NCBI GenBank assembly: GCA_023228925.1 | Contig: JALOAF010000003.1 | Coordinates: 1 to 64,000 of the forward strand | Length of the DNA stretch: 64,000 nucleotides | Source of the DNA: Candidatus Absconditabacterales bacterium | GTDB taxonomy: Bacteria > Patescibacteriota > Gracilibacteria > Absconditabacterales > Absconditicoccaceae | Direction of reading: 5' to 3' | Part shown: positions 55,827 to 64,000 of the stretch, in pieces | Position numbering within the stretch: the stretch's first letter is position 1 | Layout of the letters: each line of letters opens with the position of its first letter | Notes under the pieces: model-generated | What the model saw: the letters and a program-made list of their open reading frames with translations, nothing else | Told to the model about the DNA's origin: nothing | Databases searched by the model: none | Program-made: the position numbers and the translations under genes

Positions 55827-56262
55827 AATAATAATTTTAAATTGTAAAAAAACATTTTTATAACATCTATTTCTTTTATTTATTTAAGTTTGATTTTCAA
55901 TTCAATAATTTAAGAAAAGTTTATTAAAGTACTTTTTACTAAAACAAAGTTAAATACTAAGAAACAGAATCAATTCTTGCATTTGAGGAAGAAATGTTTA
56001 ATAATCAAGTACACACTGAAAAACTTGTTTTTTATACAAATCATGTTCCTATTTGTTACATAAGTAAGTAGCAAATGAAACATTAGTACAACTACTAGTT
56101 GTGTAACATACTCGTGTATCTAAAACCAAACCGGAACAGAAAGCAGAACGCATATGTTTTTCTTAAGGGGGTGTTTCTTGCCCTCATAGGGCAATCTTCT
56201 TTTGAAAAAAGAAGCAAAAAGAGTACAGTTAAAATTGATTTATTTTATTTAATGAATTAACA
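55827..56262. other. Gene-free stretch at the left edge of the GIY-YIG/DraG cassette
   Basis: No frame is credible. It holds ACAACTACTAGTTGT (56088), AGTTGTGTAACATACTCGTG with TATCT (56097-56121, the left inverted element), a small hairpin TGCCCT/AGGGCA (56180) and CTTCTTTTGAAAAAAGAAG (56200). Promoters for the divergent genes must lie here but none matches consensus well. Confidence 0.55.
56097..56121 (+). repeat. Left inverted element of the cassette
   Basis: AGTTGTGTAA, then about five variable bases, then GTGTATCT. The reverse complement of 58567-58593 reads AGTTGTGTAA, six bases, GAGTGTATCT. So about 20 of 25 positions match between the two ends. Confidence 0.5.
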
Positions 56263-57006
56263 ATGGATCACTTCTCTCAAAAAACTCTTGAAGAATTAAA
56301 TTATTATGTATATTGATTGATAGATCCAAGAACTAAAAAGATTTTTTATATATGAAAGTGAAAATATAATAGAGTTTTTGAACATGTAAAATGCGCCCTA
56401 AAAGATGCTGAAGAATCTGATAAACTAAATTTAATAAGAGAAATAAACTCTAATTGATATGAAGTAGAACATTATATAATTAGACATAATTTAACAGAAA
56501 TTGAGTCATGGAAAGTAGAAGCATCTATTATAGATATCTTAAAATTTAAAAAATTTAATTTTAGATTATGAGCAAATTTAACAAATATATCGTCATGACA
56601 TTTTAAATTAGAATGAATTGATAAAACAGAAAATATAGAATCTATGTATTCAGCAGAAAAACTAAATTATAAGAATATAAAACATAACCTATTAATTATT
56701 AATATTAATAAAACTTATAAAACAGCTGAATCTGTATATGAGGCAACTAGAAAGTGGCGAGTCATAAATCCAGAAAAAGCAAATCATATAGATTATGTTC
56801 TTAGTGAATACAAAGGAGTGATTAGAGCAATATTTAAACCTAGTAAACCTTGGATACAATCACCTTTTCATGAAAAAACAAGACGATGATTTGAATGAAA
56901 TGAGGTTTTAGATAAAGATATATTGGATTTGTATTTAAATAAATCTGTTGAAAAAAAGAAATGAGCTGTTATGCCTATCAGATACTTATATCCAGATATA
57001 AATTAA
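56263..57006 (+). CDS. GIY-YIG nuclease-domain protein
   Basis: 247 aa. The GIY-YIG core is at the N-terminus: YYVYGLIDPRTKKIFYIGKG followed by KYNRVFEHV, with the Arg/Glu positions of the family (LTEIESWKVEASIID). YIGKG's glycines are TGA and GGA. The C-terminal part (ESVYEATRKWRVINPEKANH then IDYVLSEYKGVIRAIFKPSK) is a separate domain often fused to GIY-YIG nucleases that look like mobile or defence genes. It probably cuts DNA. First of three co-directional genes in a cassette bounded by inverted elements. Confidence 0.85.
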
Positions 57007-57029
57007 TTTAAATTTTAAATAATTTGATA

Positions 57030-57569
57030 ATGTTATTAGAAAAGAATAACTTCAAAATTGATAGTTCAAATTGGGAAATTATATCAGTTGATTGATGAGA
57101 ACCATATTTAAATACTGAGATAAAAATTAAATTAAATCCAGAAAGAGATATTATAGAATATGTATCTTGATTGCCAAATAGAATGTTATGAGAGCAGTTA
57201 TTTACATACAACGCAGCTATTAGAGAAACAGTCAAAAACAACAAAAAAATACCAACAATAGAAAAATTTAAATCAATAGTAGATATAGAAGACTCAGAAT
57301 GAATAAGATTTATATTCTTAGACCCTTCTAATAAAGATAGAATAAAATGGTACAATTTTGAAGATTGAATAAACCTCAAATCATTGTGAATATGTTCTTT
57401 TTTCGAATGAAAATATTTATTTTGAAATATAGATAATTTTGATTATCGATGGCTTTGAAATGAGAATGTAGTAGCATTGAGATCAGATATGTATGCTTTT
57501 GGTGATGTTTCAGGTTTTCTATGACCAGATTGAAGTACATGATTTTGTTCAGTTCGTTGTTTAAAATAA
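57030..57569 (+). CDS. Cassette protein of unknown function
   Basis: 179 aa (MLLEKNNFKIDSSNWEIISV). No membrane segment. Its end, YRWLGNENVVALRSDMYAFG with FLGPDGSTGFCSVRCLK, looks like the last strand of a formylglycine-sulfatase-like or Fib_succ_major fold, in which G-[FWY]-R-C/S-V-R is common. This is weak evidence. It lies 23 bases after the nuclease and 14 before the ADP-ribosylglycohydrolase, so the three are one transcript and the function is likely tied to them. Confidence 0.65.
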
Positions 57570-57583
57570 ATTAAGCACATATT

Positions 57584-58567
57584 ATGGAAAAAAAATTAAA
57601 TAAATATTTATGAGTTATGTTCGGTGGTGCTATATGAGATGCTTTGTGATCTGTTACAGAATTTCTTACACCAGATAAATTTTGATTGATTAAAGATTTT
57701 CAATGAAGACCAAAATTTAGAACAAAACCTTGAGAGCGAACCGATGATACTGCCATGACATTATGTTTAGCTCAGAGTTTAATTGATTGTAACTGATTTA
57801 ATATAGAAGACCAACTTGATAAGTATCTTCAATGGTTTGAAAACTGATATATGTCTAGTACTGATAGAGCATTTTGAATATGAAGACAAACATGACATAA
57901 CATATACAAATATAAAATGTATAAAGAATGAAAAATAGAAGAAAAAATACGAGAAAAAGATTTATCAGGGAAAAATAAAGATTCAAATTGATCAATTATG
58001 AGAATTGGATCTATTCCATTATATTTTTTTAATAATATAAAATCCGCAATTTATTATGCATGAGAAAGTGTTAAATCAACTCATAATACAGATATTTGTA
58101 TAGATACAGCTAAATATTTCGTTTGACTTATAATAGGAGCTTTATTATGAGAAAGTAAGGAAACTTTATTATCAATAAATTATTCACCCATACCTAATTA
58201 TCGAAATAATAATATTAACAAACATTTAAAGAAAATTGTGGATTGATCATATAAAAATAAAAACAAAAAAGATCTTTGATTAAAATACTGATATGTTTTG
58301 GATTCCTTAGAGGTTGCTTTATGGTGATTCTATAACTTTGATAATTTTGAGGAATGATTAATAAACATTGTTAATTTATGATATGATGCAGATACTAATT
58401 GATGTATTTATTGATTTTTAGCATGAGCCTATTATTGATATGACAATATTCCAGATAGACGAAAAGATAATATTGCAAAAAAAGAATTAATAACAAAAAT
58501 TACTATGGATTTATATAATTTAAAAAACACCCCCTTTAAAAAAGAAAAATATATGCTGAATTTATAA
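57584..58567 (+). CDS. ADP-ribosylglycohydrolase (DraG/ARH family)
   Basis: 327 aa. MFGGAIGDALGSVTEFLTPD, ERTDDTAMTLCLAQSL (metal-binding T-D-D), NGSIMRIGSIPLYF and NLGYDADTNGCIYGFLAGAY (family G-G-D-A-D-T-x-G-A) give all four magnesium and substrate signatures. Only the first G of GGDADT is changed to Y. It removes ADP-ribose from protein or nucleic acid. Next to a nuclease and inside inverted ends, a role in defence or in reversing a toxin's modification is plausible, but no ADP-ribosyltransferase is visible nearby. Confidence 0.92.
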
Positions 58568-58593
58568 GATACACTCGTACGATTACACAACTC
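58567..58593 (-). repeat. Right inverted element of the cassette
   Basis: Begins at the last base of the ADP-ribosylglycohydrolase gene, immediately after its TAA. Reverse complement resembles 56097-56121. Followed by a strong hairpin, TCGCACT-CTGA/TCAG-AGTGCGA (58592-58631), that may also end the cassette transcript. Confidence 0.5.
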
Positions 58594-58660
58594 GCACTAT
58601 CTGACATATAAAATACATCAGACGAGTGCGATACGTTGTCGGAAAAATTCAAAATAAATC

Positions 58661-58685
58661 AAAAAAGTGACATTAATGCCACTTT
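58661..58685 (-). terminator. Terminator of the small membrane protein gene
   Basis: AAAGTG-CATTAATG-CACTTT forms a stem with T-run in the minus direction, 23 bases after the gene at 58708. Confidence 0.7.
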
Positions 58686-58707
58686 ATATTTCTAAGACAA
58701 ACAAAAA

Positions 58708-58923
58708 CTATTTTTTCATCAATTTCTGTAAAACAAACACATACGCTGCCACCCAAATAATAGCATAAATCCACCATTTAACAGTCACTAATGCTGGGAT
58801 TAATACTGCCAACATCAAAGTAAAAGACACCAAACATAATTTAAAAACAGCAAATTCCCAAATAGATAATTTAGCTAAATTTTTGATAGCTTTCTTCTTC
58901 ATTTCCATAATTTTTTTAATCAT
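58708..58923 (-). CDS. Small two-TM membrane protein
   Basis: 71 aa (MIKKIMEMKKKAIKNLAKLS) with an amphipathic start and two hydrophobic segments, KLCLVSFTLMLAVLIPALVT and WWIYAIIWVAAYVFVLQKL. A second ATG at residue 6 is also possible. No TGA glycine. No family recognised; has its own terminator. Confidence 0.6.
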   Translation of the reverse strand: MIKKIMEMKKKAIKNLAKLSIWEFAVFKLCLVSFTLMLAVLIPALVTVKWWIYAIIWVAAYVFVLQKLMKK

Positions 58924-58958
58924 TTTTGTTGGTTAAATATATAAAAGGTTTTCATATT

Positions 58959-59129
58959 TGTCATTCCAAGTTGTTCTAACTTGCGGATTTGTCATTCCGA
59001 GTGAATCTAACTTGCGAGGAATCTAAATTAGATTCTTCACCACGCAGTACTGCAGGTTCAGAATGACAGTAAAAGATTTCTCGCAACAATAACAGTCGAA
59101 ATGACATTAACTAAACTCAGAATGACAGA
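58959..59129. repeat. CATTCTGAG-type repeats
   Basis: TCATTCCAAG (58961), GTCATTCCGAGTGAATC with CTTGCGAGGAATCTAAA, then inverted units TTCAGAATGACAG (59057) and CTCAGAATGACAG (59117). Same family as at 15765; lies between pyk and the small membrane protein. Confidence 0.75.
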
Positions 59130-59141
59130 AAAAATTCCAAC

Positions 59142-60149
59142 TTATATGTATTTCTTGGACTCTGCAATAATTTTATTCATCACCTGTACAGTAGTGATAG
59201 GATATTTTCATGCCGAAGTTTCACCAGACAACATCACATAATCAGCTCATTGCAAAACTGCATAAAAAACATCTGTCACTTCAGCTCTAGTTGGAATACA
59301 GTTGTCCATCATTGTTTCAAGCATTTGAGTAGCAACGATAACTTTTTTTCATTTTCTTTTAACTTTTCCAACAATATTTAATTGATGAGAAGGGATTGTT
59401 TCAATAGGGACTTCTGCTCACAAATCTCACCTAGCGACCATCACAGCATCAGCAGCTCTAATAATTTCAGATAAATTGTCTAATCACTCTTGGCTTTCAA
59501 TCTTCGCTATAATCTTTACATGAGCAGATTGATTTTTATATAAAAATTCTCTAAGTTCAGCCAGATCCTTGGCACTTCTAGCAAAACTTAAAGAAACATA
59601 CGAGATATTATGCTTTATACCAAATAAAATATCTTCTTTATCTTTCTCTGTAATACCAGGAAGTTTAATTTTCAATCAAGGTAAATTAATATGTCTTTTA
59701 GAAATAACTGTAAATTTATTCATAGCTTGACCAACAATATGATCTTTATTTTTTTCAACAACTTTAATACTAAATACTCCAGAATCTAGTCTCATAATAG
59801 CTCCTACATAAATATCTTTTAATAAATGAGAATAATCTATAAACATAGTTTTAGGATTATCTACCAATTTTTGATCCACCACTATTTTAAATTTTTCGCC
59901 TTTTTCATAAGTAACAGGTTTTTCTAAATCTCCAGTCCTAATCCCAGGACCTTTAATATCAAGAAAAAAAGCAAAACTATTGCTAAGTTCTTTTTCGACT
60001 TTTCTAGCAGTAGAAAAAAGTTTTTCCATCCACTCATGAGTGGCATGTGAACAGTTTAATCTCAAAATCCTAACTCAATTTTGGTGTAAAGCTATAAGTT
60101 TTTCTTTTGTGTCTGTTGCAGGTCATATAGTTGCAATAATTCCAGCCAT
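59142..60149 (-). CDS. pyk: Pyruvate kinase, short form without C-terminal domain
   Basis: 335 aa against about 470. Start [20 protein letters not shown]. Key parts: [13 protein letters not shown] (family RxNFSH), [10 protein letters not shown] (D-x-K-G-P-E-I-R-T), the B-domain, the catalytic region [33 protein letters not shown] and [10 protein letters not shown] with PTRAEVTDV. It ends at [20 protein letters not shown], so the allosteric C-terminal domain is missing. The active site is complete, so it should convert PEP plus ADP to pyruvate plus ATP without fructose-bisphosphate control. GPEIRT reads GPGIRT. Confidence 0.93.
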
Positions 60150-60168
60150 TTTATTTTATTTTTAATAA

Positions 60169-62040
60169 TTAAATTTTATTACCATATCAATCAATTTTGA
60201 TTTTAGAGAATAATCAATTTGATAGATCATAACCACTTCATTTTTTATCTATCTTAGAATATGTTTTATTAATCTTCAACTCTCAATTGCTATCCATATC
60301 ATTTATCAGATTAACATAAGAATACACAAAATCACCACTTTTATTTTTCAACTTTACTATAACATTTGATGAAATTTTATCAGAACGGAAAACATACACA
60401 TCTTCTATATTGTAGTTTGCATTATCTTTCAAAGACAAAACATTACTTTTATCAATATTTACTAATCTTTTAAAATCATATCATCCTTGATTTTTATTAT
60501 ATGAAACTAAAACAAAACTAGTTCCCTGTATAACATCAGAAGAAACTTTTCACATACAGTCTACGACTTTTTTTGTCTTTTTATTTAAAAGAAGATTATT
60601 TCAATCAACTTTTGTAAAAACACAATAATCATCAAAATCTTTTATACTATATTTAGTATCACAAAAATCAGATGATAAATCTTTTTGTTCTTCCAGATCA
60701 AAAATAATTCAATTATTGGAATTTTCCATATATTTTAATGCAACCATAGAGCCATCTTCCATTTTCACGGCACCACTTTTAGTAGAAAAATCACCAATTT
60801 TATCAATATTATTAGAATCTAATACAGAAATAGAATTAACTCCATATCAATTATCTATAAAAAACACATTACCCATACCAAACATTTTCTTTAGAAATTC
60901 ACTTTTATCAGTATCTGAAATCGGATTTTTTGAAAGATCATCCAAATCAAATATAATTCTGTCTCCCATATATCAAGTCTTAGATCCGATCTCATCTCAA
61001 TTTTTTTTAGCATAAAAATGTATTTTAGTTTTATTACCAACATATGTACGAGTGTATATTACATTTTTATCTCACATCTTTTTGATTCACCAAGGATTAC
61101 CTTTAATTTTTTTATCAAATATTTTTTCTCATGTTTTTAAATCAAAAACATTATATTCGTTATCAGCAGCAAAAGTATTAACATCTCTTAAACCAACATA
61201 TTTATTTCAGTCATTCTCAATAATATTCACGTTATTATCTACTTGTCACAAAATTTTCATATTTTTTAAATCATATATATAATGAGAATCATTTGAGACA
61301 ATATCAATAAATTTATCATCCAATTTTCTAACAAAATAAGAGCCATGTCTATTAATATCCAATAGTCATAAATCTTGTACATTCATTATCTCCTTTCAAT
61401 CATTATCTACAAAGCGATAATTATATTCATTTACTTTTTTTAAGTCATATTTACTCAACGTTAAATCTTTCTCTAGAAGCTCTTTTCATCACATAGCTTC
61501 AACCTTTTCTAACAATGTTTTTGAAATCAATTCAGAAGTTTCTTGTCTTTTTAATTCTTTCTCTTTAACAACAATATCATCAGAAAGCTTTTTCATTTCA
61601 ATTTGAATATTTTCTTGTATCTTAGGAAAAGGAACCATAGCATCATAATTTTCTTTTAGTTTTTGTAATTCTGATTTCATATTTTCAATATTTCATTTCA
61701 ATGTCTCCATAATTTCTTTTTTATTGTCTTCTTGAATTTTTGATCTAGAAACCAATTTCCCTATTTGTGATTTTTTAATATCCAAATAAGCAATCAAATC
61801 TTTTTTACTAGACCTGATTCTTTTAATATTAGATTCCTTTTCTTGAATCTCTTTTGATATAGAATCTGATATAGATTTATTATCTTTCAAAGAATCTAGA
61901 ATTTTTGATAGCTTATCAATATCCTGTTGATTTGTTAAATCTTCCTCATCATATTTAGATAATAAAGAGCCCCAATTATTGGATACTTGTTTCAGATCAA
62001 GAACAATTTTGTCTTTGCTTTCTTTTGAAAATGATTTCAT
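60169..62040 (-). CDS. Coiled-coil protein with propeller-like repeat domain
   Basis: 623 aa. Residues 1-200 are a long coiled coil (SKEIQEKESNIKRIRSSKKD, LQKLKENYDAMVPFPKIQEN). Residues 220-620 have repeated strands such as YRFVDNDGKEIMNVQDLGLL, YIYDLKNMKILGQVDNNVNI and NVFDLKTGEKIFDKKIKGNP, the I/V-F/Y-D-L-K pattern of WD40/PQQ-like propellers. No signal peptide. It may be a cytoplasmic scaffold. Sits 6 bases after deoA and 19 before pyk, so it is in the same operon, which is odd for a non-enzyme. Confidence 0.75.
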
Positions 62041-62046
62041 TTTAAT

Positions 62047-63567
62047 TTATTTAATAGTATAAAATGTTTTTTCATTATACATAGCTTCTGCTAATTTTAT
62101 TTTATCATTACTCATAGCATAAAAAGTACACAAAACATCTCACTTTTTGACTTTTGCATTTAATTTTTTGTGTAAATATATCCCAGCTTCATTTACCAAT
62201 GGAGAACCAAGTGTTCTACAAACCATATTGAGATGATGCATATCTATATCTTTTACTAGACCATCTTTGTCTGCTTTTATATCCAAATGATATTTTCACA
62301 ATTTTAATTCTTCAGATTTAATATTTGTATTTTTACCATTTTGAGCTTTGATAATTTTTTGCATATATTTCCAAGCAGCTCAAGAAACTAACTGTCCGTA
62401 AGCTAATTTTTCTGCTTCTTTTCATTTAGCCATACCAACCATTTCAATTATCTTTGTAGCCAAAAGTAATGTCTTCTTTTCTAGATCATCTGGTCTTTTG
62501 TCATGTTGTTGTAAAACTCTCAAAACTTCTCTAACTTGCAAAACTGCTCCAATTCAAGCTCAGATTGGTTCTTTTGCATCTGTAATTTGTACAGACATTT
62601 TCATACCAAGTCATTTTCCTACTACTTCAAATTTTTCTTTCCATTCTTTGGCTTCTTTCATGTCTTTTACTTTTGCACTAGGTCACATAGGTATATCTAT
62701 CAGTGAATGAGTAATTCACATAGCATATTTTTTGGCCATTATAGAGCTAACTACTTTGGCTATATTTTGCATACTCAAAGGATGTTGTATTTGAATCAAT
62801 TTATCATCAGCAGGTGCTAAGTCCAAACCTCATCACCAAACAAGACAACAATTCAATTCTTTAACTAGTTTTTTTATTTCTTGTTCATTAAATTCAATAT
62901 CCATCAAAACACTAACACACTCTCCTGTTGCCGCAGGAGATGTAATTGCTTTTGAAAAATTTTTTGGTATTTTTATTCATAAAGAAGCGATCAATGGAAT
63001 TAGAATCATTGTTGTTTCATTTCATGGTACTCCTCCAATACAATGTTTATCTGCTACTATAGTTCATTTTGGATATTTAAACATAACTCCATTTTCAGCC
63101 ATAGCTTTTGCAGTCAAGTACATTTCTTTATTACTAGATGGATAGAAAAAACTACTAGCAACATAGTATGTCATCAAAGAATCAACTAATTTATTTTGAG
63201 AAATGTCTTTGATAATAGAATTAATTTCTTCTTCACTAATGGATTCTCATTTCATTTTTTTTCTAATAGCTTCTACAGTTTTATTTGATCTTTTTGTGTA
63301 CTCAACTCTAACAATATCCCCCTCATTAAAACTTGCTTTAGCAAAAGTATCTTCTAAAACCCCAATTTGTCATGGTTTTACTAATTTTTTGGTAATATCT
63401 AAATTTGCTACAATAATTTCTTTTCAAAAAATTAGTTTTACTTTATCAAAAGCACTCAATCAGTATTCCACTGCATCTATTTCATTCAAAATAACAATCA
63501 AATCTTCTCCGCTATGAATGTTTATCTTTTTAACTTTTACATCTAAGGTGTTTTTTTTCTTAGTCAT
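62047..63567 (-). CDS. deoA: AMP phosphorylase / thymidine phosphorylase family (DeoA, archaeal-CPR type)
   Basis: 506 aa; the extra 80-residue N-terminal domain separates AMP phosphorylases from ordinary DeoA (430 aa). [20 protein letters not shown] is the phosphate-binding region, with ITSPAATGE near it and SLIDIPMGPSAKV later. In archaea and CPR it splits AMP to adenine and ribose-1,5-bisphosphate, which e2b2 isomerase and form II/III RuBisCO turn into two 3-phosphoglycerate. Its operon partner pyk works below that in glycolysis. The specificity is by family only. Confidence 0.88.
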
Positions 63568-63592
63568 ATTTCTTATATTAAGTAAAATAAAG

Positions 63593-64000
63593 CTACCAAG
63601 TAAGCACATCTTTTATCTCTGTACCTGTTTGGTTTAATTTTTTAATTGTTTGTTGAGGTGATTGTTTTCATTGTTCAAATCAAGAAACAGATGGAAAAGT
63701 TTTAGTTAAATTTTTACCTGTTTTTTGTGTAATAACTTTCTCGTTACCAGCTACTTGAATATCTTCAAAGAATTCAGGATAATTAAATTTTATGTAATCC
63801 ATCACCTTTTCTAACAACTCAAAATCATCTGAAATTCTTTCTATATACCCTTGGAATTCCATATAATCTTCATCTTTTACAATCTGATCAACATACTCTT
63901 CTGGGACTTCCTTTGGATTTGGCTCTTTGGTTAAGTTTTCTATTAAAGAATCTACATACTCCCATCCATCAGAAAGGTCTCAATATGTTTCTATATTATA
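63593..64000 (-). CDS. C-terminal part of a gene cut by the window edge
   Basis: 135 residues are visible, open to the right edge, ending at TAG 25 bases before deoA. Acidic and helical (DDFELLEKVMDYIKFNYPEF), with a Gln/Lys/Thr-rich end (GFEQGKQSPQQTIKKLNQTG). No domain recognised. It is first of the deoA-coiled coil-pyk run as far as can be seen. Confidence 0.65.

Overview
The window is AT-rich DNA from a bacterium that reads UGA as glycine (translation table 25). This points to the Candidate Phyla Radiation lineages Absconditabacteria (SR1) or Gracilibacteria (BD1-5). In-frame TGA falls at family-invariant glycines: the Walker A loops of PilB, UvrB-neighbour genes, MurF and VirB4, the glycine-rich SAM loop of a methyltransferase, the Lgt signature, and the G of every Gly-X-Y triplet in a collagen-like protein. 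All genes end in TAA or TAG. Read with the standard code, most genes break into fragments and false frames appear; every coding coordinate here was read with TGA=Gly. No tRNA, rRNA, CRISPR array or transposase was seen.

Layout. 0.2-3.3 kb (minus): membrane-anchored HTH protein, 4-TM holin-like protein, degenerate SufU/IscU-like protein, mini-NrdD glycyl-radical domain, orphan AtpG, small hypothetical. 3.5-8.4 kb: AbiEi-like regulator (plus), then lgt, an exported protein, pilC and pilB (minus). 8.6-20.7 kb: serS, a Holliday-junction-resolvase-like nuclease, a structured RNA, a lipoprotein, gltX, nusA, a phosphodiester glycosidase, dtd, mutL, an FtsB-like protein and an FKBP lipoprotein. 20.8-28.2 kb (minus): a C-terminally truncated uvrB, ndk, rplI, murF-like ligase, AI-2E transporter, rnpA, an rRNA pseudouridine synthase and a small acidic lipoprotein.

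28.4-36.8 kb (plus) is a surface/accessory block: large membrane-anchored unknown, YprB-like exonuclease, methyltransferase, lipoprotein, SLH-domain protein and a 720-residue collagen-like protein. 36.8-41.4 kb: SpoU methyltransferase, DUF368 (PopT-type) and DUF389 membrane proteins, a GC-rich palindrome cluster and dus. 41.6-53.8 kb (plus): a small helical protein, a long coiled-coil protein with an 11-G tract, a structured RNA, the C-terminal half of PriA, then a VirB4-type ATPase with four membrane proteins of unknown function and a FemX-like enzyme. 53.9-55.8 kb (minus): YebC, RecX and a stand-alone IleRS C-terminal domain. 56.1-58.6 kb is a three-gene plus-strand cassette (GIY-YIG nuclease, unknown, ADP-ribosylglycohydrolase) bounded by related inverted sequences. 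58.7-64 kb (minus): small membrane protein, truncated pyruvate kinase, coiled-coil/propeller-like protein, AMP-phosphorylase-type DeoA and a partial gene.

Themes: reduced or split versions of standard proteins (UvrB, PriA, pyruvate kinase, SufU, NrdD tail, IleRS tail); a rich cell surface (pili, SLH, collagen-like, lipoproteins, VirB4 cluster) suited to an attached or host-dependent cell; and compact regulation, including terminator hairpins with a consensus promoter built into them.
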